Origin: Mermis nigrescens
Taxonomy: Eukaryota > Nematoda > Enoplea > Mermithida > Mermithidae
NCBI GenBank assembly: GCA_036768485.1
Contig: JAVLUZ010000223.1
Coordinates: 3,551,893 to 3,615,892, forward strand
Reading direction: 5' to 3'
Length of the DNA: 64,000 nucleotides
In this document: one piece after another, positions 25,512 through 36,930 of the stretch
Layout of the letters: every line of letters begins with the position of its first letter
Position numbering within the stretch: the first letter of the stretch is position 1
The notes under the pieces: model-generated
Told to the model about the DNA's origin: nothing
The model's database searches: none
Seen by the model: only the letters and a program-made list of their open reading frames with translations
Made by a program: the position numbers and the translations under genes

Positions 25512-25605
25512 AATTCAAACACCCAATTTTCAATTTGAAAATTGACCCAATTTTCAATTTGAAAATTGATCCAATTTTCAATTTGAAAATTGAAAATTGG
25601 GTGTT
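25512..25605. repeat. Tandem palindromic 24-bp units
   Basis: Three copies of CCAATTTTCAATTTGAAAATTG, each itself palindromic, are enclosed by ACACCCAATTTTCAA on the left and its inverse on the right, so the whole block can fold as one cruciform. Confidence 0.85.
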
Positions 25606-25626
25606 TTCAATTTCAAAGGTCACAAC

Positions 25627-25895
25627 CACACCTGGGCGTGGGGGGGGTTTGGGGGGTATGCACCCCCCCAGAAACCAAAATACCCCCCCCCAGAAATCAA
25701 AATACCCCCCCCAGAATTCAATTTTTGGAAATTTTTTCCGTTTTTTTCGCAATTTTTTGATGCCAATGATAGTGCTTGATGAGAAACGTCGAAAAATGGT
25801 GTTTTTATTGCCATACCACCATTTTTAAGGCCATTTTTTGACCTTCAAAAAAATCTTGCACCCCCCCCCCAGAATTTTCTTGCTGCCCACGTATG
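25627..25895 (+). mobile_element. hAT-type MITE, family M1, 269 bp
   Basis: Ends CACACCTGGGC and GCCCACGTATG are inverted and flanked by a perfect 8-bp duplication, GTCACAAC (25619-25626 and 25896-25903). The family core is recognisable: G-rich start with CCCAGAA.TCAAAATACCCC, CAGAATTCAATTTTT, a TTTTTTGATGCCA.TG.TAGTGCT block, AACGTCGAAAAATGGTGTT, and C-rich text before GCTGCCCA. Non-coding, so it would depend on a hAT transposase elsewhere. Confidence 0.9.
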
Positions 25896-25903
25896 GTCAC
25901 AAC

Positions 25904-26189
25904 ACATTGTGCTTGTGTATTGATTGAGTGAGGATTTGCAATGTGAATTCGTTGGTTAAATTTTTGTGCTTGATTATAAGTGAACTGCACATTAAGAAGA
26001 AATAACTTAATGCAGTTTTAATTTGAAAATGGATGGTGTCAATAAGGTTGTCTTGTTTAAAAAGGATAATGCTGATGTTAAGAACAATATTGTTTTCCGC
26101 GTTCTTGGACTGTTGTCATTATTGTGGCATGTTACTGATTGTGTTTACTGACTGATGTACTGAAATCACGCTAATTAAAAGTAGTGTAC
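25904..26189. other. AT-rich stretch, nothing recognised
   Basis: No supported feature between two DNA transposons. Confidence 0.4.
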
Positions 26190-26946
26190 TAGCAAAGAAA
26201 AATGCTCCGATGGAACAAAAAAGATGAATATACTTGGAATTGTGGATTATTATGGATGTAAAAGGAGGGGACTAGGAAAAATCTACCTAAAGTCGGAAAA
26301 TCTGCTAAAAATCACACTTTCTCTAAGCAACGCAAAAAATCGATGTATATTCTGCGGCCTCTAAAAAAGTGTCTTTTTTAAATAATGTTCAAAGTTTCAG
26401 ATAAGAGTGTATAAACGAAATCTATCAAGGTTACTTTTTTAAATTGCTGGCACCTGATTGATAGAAAACTAAGAGGTATTGTATTTAAAGTTGTTTTGTT
26501 TTATGAGCATTATAGCAAGCAAAGCAGGAGCCGATTGATTAGTGCACACAATCGTTTCGGGCATGCTAGTGTATCTACATTAAGTCTGTTTCAAGTCAAC
26601 TTACGTGTTTCCTACTGTTTTTAACCAACCATGTCTTCAATTGTCTTCGATGTTTGCTATTTCATTCAATTGGCTTGGAAGACTGTTAGTTTTTTTAATA
26701 TCATTTCCCATAGCTACTGCATAGCTAACGTGCTGCTGTTTCAATCATTGTTATGGTTGAATATTTATTTTAATCTGTTGGCCGCAGAATATACATCGAT
26801 TTTTTGCGTTGCTTAGAGAAAGTGTGATTTTTAGCAGATTTTCCGACTTTAGGTAGATTTTTCCTAGTCCCCTCCTTTTATATCCATAATAATCCACAAT
26901 TCCAAGTATATTCATCTTTTTTGTTACATCGGAGCATTTTTCTTTG

Positions 26947-26949
<3 letters not shown>
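26190..26949. mobile_element. MITE with 170-bp inverted ends and TA flanks
   Basis: Arms 26190-26359 and 26780-26949 are inverted copies with only about two visible mismatches over 170 bp, separated by about 420 bp. The tips read TAGCAAAGAAAAATGC, with TA at each boundary, consistent with a TA duplication of the Tc1/mariner type. The open frame near 26631-26816 lies in the spacer and has no recognisable domain. The near-identity of the arms suggests recent activity or gene conversion. The right end joins a (TA)n tract. Confidence 0.85.
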
Positions 26950-27035
<86 letters not shown>

Positions 27036-27036
27036 C
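26948..27036. repeat. (TA)n microsatellite abutting the MITE
   Basis: Pure TA repeat that begins at the TA boundary of the preceding MITE. Confidence 0.95.
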
Positions 27037-27039
27037 AAG

Positions 27040-28126
27040 GTTGTATTGTTTTTATCCCATACCTGGCAACTGACCCCCTACAGAAAGGTTGCAAGCACAC
27101 CCCTATATCCTCAATTTTGTGTAAAAATTGTACAAAGTTGTGCCTTTTTACCTGTCTTTTGCTCACATAAAACTTAGGCACTATTTGTCATGTTCACATT
27201 CTTTAAATATTTTTTTCAATTTTCCTAATTTCCAAATTTTATCAGAAAATTTTTCTTTTTTATATCATACAAGTGTGTACACATTGTTTCCTAACCCTAA
27301 GGGGCACATTCAACAATTTTTTAGGGCACAACCCTTCCATAGACTCACCATGCTGTGCATATGTGGATGCTTCATTTGCAGATTGTGGAGCAATATTGGG
27401 CTTATTTATGGCAGCAGTCCTTGCAAATCAATCCCAAAAAGTAAAAATAAGAAATGCAGAACAGTATTCCTTACACATAATCAAATAACTTTAAAGTAAG
27501 CCTGATTATATACACAAATTGTATTTAGGCCAAACTAATATCTACCAGCCAGAAAAGCAGCATTGACATAGACCCAAGTCTGGCAAGCAACAAAAGGATG
27601 GTAAGGGTTTTCCCTTTTTTCCATGTTTACAAGTTTCTATATCTCAATCTGACTTCATTAACTTGTGTAAAGTATGCAGAATGCAATAGCATGATTGTTT
27701 TAATTCTGCAGAGAATTGTTGGACCAGCTTGCTGCAAAAGCCCTACTAAATTAATAGCAAAGAAGAAGAAAAAGGGCCACAAGAATGTTTTCAATGAATG
27801 ATCAATTAAGTAGGCAAATCTCATTTGCTCTGTAATATGCTTTACACTAAATTTATACAACATGCAATATTGTCAATCTTGTTAAAAATAGGTCATCAAT
27901 ATTAACATGTTCCTCGATTTTACTGTCTATCTGGTTCTGAGCTTACCAACAACTGCATCAGTGCCTGAGCCTAAGAAGTATAAGCAGAAGAAGCAGGAGT
28001 GTTGTGAGTTTATCTTTTGAACAAATAAAACTTATTGAAACATTTCTGTAGCTTCACTGAAAACTTTTTAGTATTTTGCAATGCACAAAAGATGATCTGC
28101 ACAATGAATGTTACTCCCATACAATA
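27040..28126. other. Unassigned sequence before the LTR element
   Basis: Several frames of 60-123 codons exist but show no domain. One has a lysine run (near 27760-27780) that is too short to interpret. The last bases, AATA at 28123-28126, are the target duplication of the following element. Confidence 0.4.
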
Positions 28127-28738
28127 TGCAACCAGCATTAGATTGCAATTTATGCTGGTTACTGGATTTACCTTATTTAACAGAAAAGCTTTGTTTTGTA
28201 TAGTTGACCTTGTTGCAAAACCTGGATCTCTCAATTCAACAATAAGCTCATTCAAATTTCTTAATCTAAACCATGACAAAACATGCACATATGGTGCGCC
28301 AAATAAAAAAGAGAGTTTGTTTTCCTCTAGCCCAGTTTTTTGGCATCGTTTTGTTGCTTCAAATTCTGCATACAGTGTAAAGAGATTTAGTAATTAAACT
28401 ATTCCAATTCATTTTATTCACTTGTTTGACGCCAATTTGGCTTCCAGCTGTTACAGCTAAGTTTTACCTTTACAGTTGTATCATCACAGCGCAAAGGCAT
28501 AGGAATTCTGGTGGGTCATAAACAAATTGATATTTAATTATATGTTTTTGCAATATTTTATATTATTGAAGCGTTTGGAATTGATTGCATTAAAAGTATA
28601 ACTGGACCAGACAGGCATTGCCTTCTTAGCTTGGCATTATATGTTTTGAACTCAGTCTGCTGCAAACTTTCAGTTTTTCTTTAGTGACCGGAATAAAGCT
28701 GAAAACGCCAAATTTATCTTTAAACCAAGCAGGTCACA
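28127..28738 (+). repeat. 5' LTR
   Basis: Begins TGCAACCAGCATTAGATTGC and ends GCAGGTCACA. Pairs along its whole length with 32174-32785. Confidence 0.85.
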
Positions 28739-28740
28739 AG

Positions 28741-28760
28741 TGGAGGTTCTACTGAGATCC
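28741..28760 (+). other. Primer-binding site, tRNA-Gln-like
   Basis: TGGAGGTTCTACTGAGATCC begins two bases after the LTR. It matches the complement of the 3' end of animal tRNA-Gln at about 16 of 20 positions. The tRNA comparison is from general knowledge, not a search. Confidence 0.7.
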
Positions 28761-29247
28761 AATACCAAACAAGAAGCTAAGGTCCCGCCTGGTCAGCAGT
28801 TCCTTTAGACATAATTCTCATGCAAAACAAATGCAAAAAGAAAGTAAAATTTTTGCTAAAAAGTTCACCTAGGATAGCTCATGAGCCTGTTTTAACATTT
28901 GATTCGAATCTGAACGATTTTAGCAAAATTTCTTCGGATTTGGAAAGCAAGCTTCCAACAGATTTGCAGCAAAAAATTAAAAATTAAGTGAAATGCGTAG
29001 ATTTAGTGAGTCTTTACTACTCCCGAGACTCCACTCCAATTCGTGCCATACCGCGGACAAGCTTCAATCCCAAGAAACAAAGTTGAATTGTGTAAGGAAT
29101 TCATCAACAAAAGAGGAGTGAAACTTTTCTTCACATGCTGACCAACCTAGTACGTCAAATGGGGTTCACTCAGTCTGTCCACAATTTTCTCAGGCTTCAG
29201 ATTTTGAGTTTTCACTGTTTTCAGAATCCCAAACATCAGCTTTACCA
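28761..29247 (+). other. 5' leader of the LTR element
   Basis: No frame longer than a few tens of codons. Probably the untranslated leader plus a decayed start of the Gag region. Confidence 0.5.
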
Positions 29248-29927
29248 GTGGTTTTCTCGAATCTACACATAACACCATTTAATTATTTGCAAACAGCTAA
29301 TACATGGTCTGCATATCCAGGGTACCCTCCACAGGTTCCATCCTGGCAGGACCCTATGGCTGTGTTTCAACCAGCTGTACCTGATTACCTCATTCCCATA
29401 ACTCAGTTTCAAGCCCATGGAGATGTGCCGAATCAGTTCAATCTGGTTAGTTATGCACCATTGGGGCAGGGAAGAGCTGAGGAGCAACAGCTTAGGATGC
29501 AGCCTCAGGAAACTTGGGAAGGGAGCTATGATAAATTGATAAGCGTTTTGACCAAAAGATACAGAGAATTCACAGCGATAGATGCAAAGATTAGGCTAGA
29601 TTTTTTAGCACTTTTGACTATTTGGCTGCAGTTTACTTCTTAAACGCTCAGCAAAAATTGACAGCTTTTCAAGGTATTTTAGGTGGGTTAGCCTTCCAAA
29701 CTTATCAGTCATTGCCTATCCACTTTAAGAATAATTACAATTTATTGGAACAGAAGTCCATATCAGATTTTACAGATTTAAGTCAACCAGTCAAGATGCA
29801 AGATGGTAGCTTGAGTCAACTGTGGGGATGGAGTGATTGGAAAAATCTTGGTATCAGGATTTTGTCATGCTCATATCTCTGCAGAAGGATTAGTAGGTCA
29901 TTGGAACCTCATTACATATCAGCCTAA
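29248..29927 (+). pseudogene. Gag-like region of the LTR element, frameshifted
   Basis: Two overlapping frames (29248-29643 and 29622-29927) look like one ancestral protein split by a frameshift near 29630. The first is rich in P, Q and W (WSAYPGYPPQVPSWQDP), then gains a helical-looking part; the second includes FQGILGGLAFQTYQSLP. Position right after the primer site and leader is that of Gag, the structural capsid protein. I recognise no named capsid domain and no zinc knuckle, so the call rests on position and composition. Confidence 0.5.
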
Positions 29928-32161
29928 GATTTTGCCAATCATTGAATTAAAGCAGAAAAATTAAGCAGTAATGCCAGAAGGTTCTGATGATGAGGATTTT
30001 GATGATCTTGATAGTGTTGAGCCCACTCTACAAAGACAACCAGCAGTTATTTCAGATGAATTAAAGAAGCTAAGGTATATTCCAAGTCTACTGCTTGAGC
30101 TTGAGTCTGGCCTTGGAGATCGACCATTTTTCATTGTTGCATAATCATCAAGATGTTGAACAGGAGCCAATGATTATCTTTCAGAGACTGTCCAATTTGT
30201 TCATAAGCTACAATGTGAGGGACAGGTAGATTTGACAGAAATTGTAAGTTCAAGGTACTAACTTAGTTCAAATGGCGATAAATCAGATCAATTTGACATC
30301 CTTATTGGTCGTTTTCCTGTCACTTATAAAATATCTGATTGTTATAACAATTTCAATGTCAGTCTTCCAATGTTTAAGGATAGCATGAGTCGTATCAAGA
30401 AGGATTGTGCAAAGTCGAACAAATCATTGATCGAAGTTAATAGTGTGCTGTATTGGTTGGATCCACATCACTCTTTTGGCCTATTGACATCAGTGATATG
30501 AAGCAGTTCAATAAAATACAAAACAGTATTATGGCATGTAGCAAAGTGAGTAATACACAGCCAAGAGCAAAGCATGAAGTAAATATGATAGATACAGATA
30601 TGCAAATGTTATCAGTTATGTCTGCCAGTTTGCCAGTGTTGCTCAAAAGAAAATGTCGACATCAGTTTTGTTTGACACAATGCCTAAGTCAGCAGTGGCT
30701 TTAAAAGCAGGCAGTGAGCAGTTGGGTGAAATTGCAAAAACTTGTGACACGAACTTGTCCATGCCATCAACTTTTGCTATTGAACAAGGGTTCAAGCCGA
30801 GATGCTAGTGCAGCATAAATCTTGCTGGATTCCAATGCAATCAAATGTTCATGAAAATTTTGAAGAACTGTTCAAAAATAATGCTGCACTGACATCAGAA
30901 AATGCAAAATTAAGCAAGAACTGGCATCTTGCAAAACCCATTTATCTAGTACTACCTCCCTATGCCATGATCTTTCGGCCCATTATAAAAAAATTGTGTC
31001 TATCACACAAGGACACACCAGGCCACAATAAGATTCTCTGGCAGGAGCTGGCAAAAAAAAAATCCGAAGCTGATTAATTCTAATATTGGAATTGTCATAC
31101 CTGGGACCTTAGAGAGCCAGACAGTCAACCTTACTGCTGAAATGGAAGGCCAGGGTGTAGTTGTGCCATCTATTACTGCCAGTTGGCCTCCTTATGTTGT
31201 GTCGGTTCACTCACCATTTATTTCAGGAAAACCCTGAATCAGAATCAATTTCAGATCTTGTTGGAAGCTTTCAACAATTTTTTTGGCCTTTTCAGTTCTT
31301 CTAATCCATTTGATCTTACAAAACGTCAATGGATTTGAGATGAATGTCATTGCTGGGAGAAGTCCTTTTGGGATGACATTTCATCAGAAATGTTTAAAAT
31401 CTTCATTAGGTGGTCGTTTTGGCTGATACGTAAAGATGGGTCTGTCATGCTGATGGGCAGACGTAAAAGGTCCTAGCAGATATATCAAAGAGTACATCAA
31501 GAGTGGTGAATTGCCTTTAAGCAATCAAGAAGCAAGAGAGCCGTCATAAAAAGCGCCAATTTAAAAGATTAAAAGATGACTTTGAAGATTTGCAATCAAC
31601 AGATAGCAAGCCAAAGCAGGCTTGGTTGGGGGTACTTTGCCCTCAGGGGGAGGATTCCTAAAGGGGAAGAGCCAGTTTCAGCCCTAAATAAAACGTATAG
31701 TGCAATACAAACCTACAGTGCAACATTTTTGACCAAATATTTTCTCTACATAACTCCAAATTTTCAACTTTTTAAGTGTAATAAAAAGTTAAACCAAAAT
31801 TTATTGATCTGATATTTTGTTATTTCGAGCTTTGTATTTTTTGATTCGTTGATAGGAAATGAGTAGGTATCTTGAAGCTCAAATTTTGTATTAAGTGCAT
31901 TATTCTTCTTCCATTTATTCCTTCTGACGATTTATTGTTCATTTTCTTTATACTAGATGCATGTTTTGTCCAGCTAAGCTAATTAGTTCTGGAATCCTGA
32001 AATAATACAATTCAAAAAATCTTCTATACTTCTTTCCATACAAATATATACAAAAAACAAAAAACCAAATAAAACAACTCTTTCATCTTTTTCACTCTGA
32101 CTTCTACTTTAGCGCTCTTTTGCACCTTGCAAAACAGATCATAAGCAAAGCTTCTTGGCAA
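29928..32161 (+). pseudogene. Remaining interior of the LTR element, decayed coding
   Basis: Short open pieces in changing frames suggest an eroded coding region: near 30290-30500 (LIGRFPVTYKISDCYNNFN), 30802-31077, about 31090-31240, and 31380-31560 (IRKDGSV and KEYIKSGELPLSNQEA in separate frames). Stops and frameshifts separate them. None shows RT (Y/FxDD), integrase or protease motifs. It may be a long decayed Gag-type protein or an unrelated passenger. Confidence 0.45.
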
Positions 32162-32162
32162 T

Positions 32163-32173
32163 AGGGGAAGAAT
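32163..32173 (+). other. Polypurine tract
   Basis: AGGGGAAGAAT lies directly before the TG of the 3' LTR, the expected place for plus-strand priming. Confidence 0.65.
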
Positions 32174-32785
32174 TGTAATCAGCATTAGGATGCAATTTAT
32201 GCTGGTTACTGCATTTACCTTTTATTACAGAAAAGCCTTATTTTGCCCAGTTGACCTTGTTGCAAAAACTGGGTCTCTTAATTCAACAATAATCTCTAAT
32301 TCAAGTTTCATGACAAAAGATGCTCATATGATGCGCCTAATGAAAAGGGGAGTTTGCTTTCTCTTTGTTTTCTTCTTGCCCATTTTTTGGCGTCATTTTG
32401 TCATTTCCAATTCAGCATACAGTGTAAAAACGTTTAGTAATTAAACAATTCCAATTCGTTTTATTCCCTTGTTTGACGCCAATTTGGCTTCCAGCTGTTG
32501 CAGCTGACTTTTACTTTTACAGTCATTTCATTACAGCACAAAAGCATCGGAATTCTGGTGGGTCATAAACAGCCTGATATGTACTTATATGTTTTTGCAA
32601 TATTTTCATATTATCGGAGCGTTTGGAATTCATTGCATTGAAAGGATAATTGGACCAGACACGCATTGCCATCTTAGCTTGGCATTATATGTTTTGAACT
32701 CAGTTTGCTGCAAACTTTCAGTTCTTCTTTAGTGACCGGAACAAAGCTGAAAACGCCAAATTTATCTAAAACCGAGCAGGTCACA
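32174..32785 (+). repeat. 3' LTR
   Basis: Begins TGTAATCAGCATTAGGATGC and ends GCAGGTCACA; same length as the 5' LTR. Some internal open frames here mirror those in the 5' LTR and are not genes. Confidence 0.85.
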
Positions 32786-32891
32786 AATAATCTTATGGAC
32801 TTTGGGCTAACCCGACACATGAGTAAGGGCTGGCGACCTGCAACACTAAAACAAGGAACTTGAAAATTTGTCGCAAAAATGTGGCAAATAG

Positions 32892-33970
32892 TGGTATTTA
32901 AGATTTTGGCTTAAAAAGCACTTTAGGGTTTCGACAATTATTCATATAAATCTGTAGATGCTTATGTTTGAATTGTTTTATGATCATTGGTGTTCATTTA
33001 AGAGAATTGTAATAAAATTGCACATTACCAGAAGGTTGCTTGGGTAGCGTTTGGGGCATCATCATTATGAAAACTAATCAGCATAGTCAACCAGACCTTG
33101 CGTAGAGTAGGCAGTTAATGCAATAAAACTGTACAGTAAGCTCATAAGTTTTTGTCAGTTGCTAACACCCTGGCAGAATCTCTGTATTTATAGCGTTTGT
33201 GATTACAGATTGTTTGTTAGACAAGAACCACATGCAGGTTAGTTTGGAAGCAGCATTCATTCTTTAATTTCTAATGCTCGAGCAATCAACATCTTAATTC
33301 ATAAGTTTTCAACACAAAATTGAGCACATCTACAATGCCCAACCAGTTGAATTGACAACTGTACTACTCTGATTGGACCAACAAGCACACATGGGCGTGG
33401 GGTGTGGAGGAGGTATGAACCCCCCAGAAGTTGAAATACTCCCTCCCCAGAAATCAAAATACCCCTCCAGAATTTTGGTGATGCTCACCTATGCCCACAA
33501 GCCAACATTCAATAACAAAACTTACTAGTCCATCACTGCCAATCTATACATATTGAGCAAATGTTCATTTTTAAAAGTGTTTTGATCCAAAATTTATGAT
33601 CATCGAATGCTGCTTCCAAACTAACCAGCACATGGTTCTTGTCTAAGAAACAATCTGTAATTGCAAACCATATAAATGCAGGGCTGCTACTGGGATCTTG
33701 CCAGCTGCCAAAAGCTTGTGAGCTGACTGTACATCATTATTGCACTAATTTCCTACTCAACATAAGGTCTGGTTGACTATGCTGATAAGTTTTCCTAATG
33801 ATGATGCCCCTGATGCTACCCAAGCAACCTTCTGCTAATGTGCAATTTTATTACAACTGAATAATATGAACGCCAATGAACACAAAGGAATTCAAACATA
33901 TGTATCTACAGATTTAATTAAATAATTGCTGAAATCGTAAAGTGCTTCTTTATGCCAAAAAATGGTACTT
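32892..33970. mobile_element. Inverted-repeat element with ~370-bp arms
   Basis: Left arm 32892-33262 and right arm 33600-33970 match in inverted orientation. Landmarks are AGAAGGTTGCTTGGGTAGC versus GCTACCCAAGCAACCTTCT, the TAGTCAACCAGACCTT block and AAACTAACC.GCA. The arms are moderately diverged. The spacer holds a short family-M1 MITE. No transposase; superfamily not assignable. The right arm ends where the TTAA-type MITE is inserted at 33973. Confidence 0.8.
33386..33493 (+). mobile_element. Family M1 hAT-type MITE, internally deleted (108 bp)
   Basis: Ends CACACATGGGCG and CTCACCTATG with flanks CCAACAAG (33378-33385) and CCCACAAG (33494-33501), 7 of 8 matching. It keeps both termini and the CCCAGAA.T.AAATAC blocks but lacks the central 150 bp of the full family. 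Confidence 0.85.
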
Positions 33971-33972
33971 GA

Positions 33973-34387
33973 CCCTACTTTTACCAAGCTCTAGATCCGT
34001 GATCTAGTTGCCTGTTTTTTGCAGTATACTGCATGGCCATAAATTCTTAAGTGGCAAGCTTTACAGTACCCTTTTCTTACTGCAACACATGTTTTATTGA
34101 GCAAAAGAAAACATATTGACCTATATTCTATTAGAAAAGCTTGATTTTATAATTCTACAACATGTGTTATGCGTGTTGCAGATTGTATTTCTTACACATT
34201 TTTGAATGCTCAATTTTTTTTGATTGGTTTTCAGTTTTGTGCAAACTTAATGACATTTTTGAAATTGTCACGCTCTTGGCTACCAGAAATATGTATTTTT
34301 ATTCATTTTTGTTATCTCCCCAATGACTAGATTTTTGATCTATACCTTGGTAAGTCCAGGGCGCATGACCCCTTGGTAACAGTAGGG
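33973..34387. mobile_element. piggyBac-like MITE, family P1, 415 bp
   Basis: Inverted ends CCCTACTTTTACCAAG and CTTGGTAACAGTAGGG (15 of 16) are flanked by TTGA (33969-33972) and TTAA (34388-34391), consistent with TTAA target use. Subterminal text on both sides has CTAGAT..GATCTA. A second copy at 54627-55291 sits at a site that is an empty TTAA in its inverted partner. Confidence 0.8.
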
Positions 34388-34399
34388 TTAATTAATCAT

Positions 34400-35500
34400 T
34401 CATTGAACAGACATTCTTCTGGCTTAAACGAAATAAAGCTTATGGATTACATAAAAACTCAGTCAGCATGTTACTGCTTGTCAGTGTTCAAGAATAAAAG
34501 TTGCATGAAGAGCAGATTAAAACTTCAGTCTTTGCACAAGGCAGATAATTGTGTCATTAAGTACATTTGTGAATACAACAATGATATTTTTGGTTACCAT
34601 ATGGTACATTACAAAGCTCACAGAAGTAGCTGCACAAAAAATGTGGCACTTTGCTGATAATGATATAATGTTCAACATGCAAATATAAACGCAAGACATT
34701 GTCAGACATGGTTAAACGTTGATATACTTTATATATGAATCTGAAAATTTTTTGAGATGTATAATTATCTATGAAATAATTATCTCTTACCCTCAAAGAG
34801 TAATTCATTGTAAGTGTATTTTTTAAAACCTCTGATTTTATACCCTGGTATATTGCTTTACAGTTTTGATCAGCTCAAGTATGCCACATGCTCCTTGCGA
34901 TTTCCGAGTTTTGATAACTTATAAGTTCTCAAGCTTTTAGTTCTTGCATTGTACAACGCCTTGCATCACTTGTCTTATGCTGTTCCATAAAAGAGTGGGA
35001 TCATCCTTGTGCAGACAAGCTCAAACTAATACAAGAGCTCTAGCTGAACATGAATTATCAGAGTTATGAATTTGAAGAAAGCATCCACTGTGTGGGCCAT
35101 GATTTTAGCATTTTTTGTGAATGATAGTATTACCATAGCGTCCTGTATTTGACTGTAGTGTTACAGCAACAGTTTTAATACCAAATCAGCAGAATTGATT
35201 TGACTGTAAAATTTGTTCAATTTGATTTAGAAGCATATCACCATTAATATTTATGTGGTTACTATAGTGTTTAAATACAGGTTTGTCTAGATCATATTTT
35301 AATGAAAGAGTCTCTATGACATGATCAAAAATAAGATGTAACTGTTCATTGCCTTAAAAAAGTCCTCTGTGGCTAAAATCCAGCCTTCTGTGTAGCATCT
35401 GTAGAAATTATGCTAGAAATTACTCTAAATTTTTGAGAGTGGCAGACCCTACATTTTATGTTGCTGAGGTATCAATCCCAGTTTCAAAAAGTTAAGCTTT
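34400..35500. other. AT-rich stretch, nothing recognised
   Basis: A 94-codon plus-strand frame at 34373-34657 overlaps the MITE end and has no recognised domain; opposite frames overlap it. Confidence 0.4.
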
Positions 35501-35560
35501 TGCTCAAAATGAACTATGCTTCTGGCATTTTGCTCTAATTTATGTAAAGTCTCAGATATT

Positions 35561-35893
35561 TTAACCTTTTTTCTGACAAAATTGCAAAAATGTAAAAAAT
35601 TGTCTGCCCTGCATCATTTTCCTTGTTGAAAAAATAGACAACAAAGCACCTAACATGCTACTAGGCACTTGAATAGAAAATTCACACATACATTCCTTAT
35701 TACATCGGGGATAATAAAATGGTGCACTGCTACTCCATAACAAGAATCCTGCATTCACCCCCACTGAAAATGAATTTGCATTATAGGTGTTAAGTGCTGA
35801 CTGTTCTGATGTGCTTATCTGTTGTTTATCACTTAAATCATGGTACATTTTGAGTTCAGCTGTATTTTGCATGTGTTCCAGAGCTAAAAGCAA
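35561..35893 (-). pseudogene. Unidentified protein of the composite element, C-terminal part
   Basis: A 110-codon frame with several cysteines (PRCNKECMCEF) and the stretch FSVGVNAGFLLWSSS. The equivalent region of copy B (54560-55640) keeps similar text but is full of stops and split by a transposon, so copy A preserves this part better. I do not recognise the family. Confidence 0.5.
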
Positions 35894-35913
35894 ACCATCT
35901 GATTAAGAAATAT

Positions 35914-36120
35914 TCACGTTGTTTCCCAGCCATTCCATGATATCTGCTTCCAGGGCTTGCCCTTGCTCCTTTCCTGGTCCAGCAATAGCTGATGGTGCAA
36001 TGGTAATGCCAGATCAGCAAATGAAGGGTTAACTCTGCACTGTTCTATTACACTTACGCAGGCCCCCAATGGCGTTTGCTGGTAATGCTGCTGTAGCAGC
36101 GGGTCATTCAGGCATCTCAT
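35914..36120 (-). pseudogene. Unidentified protein of the composite element, middle part
   Basis: 68 codons including NPSFADLALPLHHQLLLDQ. Copy B encodes the equivalent (for example DLA.LLHHQLLLD at about 54445-54485) and, upstream of it, an open frame at 54160-54354. The two copies together imply one longer ancestral protein. Function unknown; it could be an accessory or Gag-like ORF. Confidence 0.5.
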
Positions 36121-36930
36121 CAGCCAGACTCCAAATGTTTGCTCTTATTTAATTTGCTTGATTTATGAAATCGCAGCACTTTCAGGCACTGATTTGAGAT
36201 CACCAGATGCTTCTTGTTATGCCATGGCCCCTGCATTTTCAGGCACAACTTTAAAGTGCAACATTTTTACTTCATTTCTACAGTATAAATTTTACTTATT
36301 AGTGATAGAACTATTTTTAAAATATTGGAATTAAATACACAATTGTTCCAAGAAATATTTGGTTAGATTTTATTGTAACTTGATTAAGAAATCAATTGAG
36401 CTGACTTTGAAACTTCTGAATTTTAAAATTCTACATGTCAAATTTTTTGATTCGATAAACTCTTTAAAAATGCAATAAGCTCTAAGCTCACTATTAGAGG
36501 TTTATTAATTCTGTTGAATTGAATATGTGCTAAAAGGTGTAACTTCTATATTTCTGTAGCTCATTTCAGGTTTTGGCAGTTTTGCCATTGCCGATTGCAG
36601 ACTAAATTTAGTGACTGCATGCAAGATGCTATGCTGAGGAAGCGTCTAACTTATTTACACTTAGCAGTCCATTGCACTCCTACTTCTTGCAAGTTGTTTT
36701 TGTCTACTTTAATTTCAGCATCTATAATGGCTGGCTGACCTACAGCAACAATTGCTTCTGCAGTTTGATTGTCAGTTTGTGGGACAATTTGCTATGATTA
36801 AGTCAATAGGATTAATTGACAAACAGATACCAGCATCTGGTATAAATGAAATACAATTTCAGGCATAACACGACTTAGATATAAACTCACATATTGAATA
36901 TCAATTTAACCTGGTAGCCAGTGTGGTCTC

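Larger units (their letters stand above)
28127..32785 (+). mobile_element. LTR retrotransposon, structurally complete, coding decayed (4659 bp)
   Basis: Two direct repeats of equal length (612 bp) bound the element. Both start TG and end CACA, and AATA flanks it on both sides (28123-28126, 32786-32789). A primer-binding site follows the 5' LTR after two bases and a purine tract precedes the 3' LTR. The interior is only about 3.4 kb and carries broken Gag-like frames; I find no reverse transcriptase, RNase H or integrase, so it probably moved with help from another element. LTRs differ by substitutions and small indels, so it is not recent. Confidence 0.85.

Noticed and set aside
25512..25605. 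Transcription terminator or riboswitch-like hairpin
   Set aside because: The block is a tandem palindromic repeat beside a MITE, with no gene upstream; a repeat explanation suffices.
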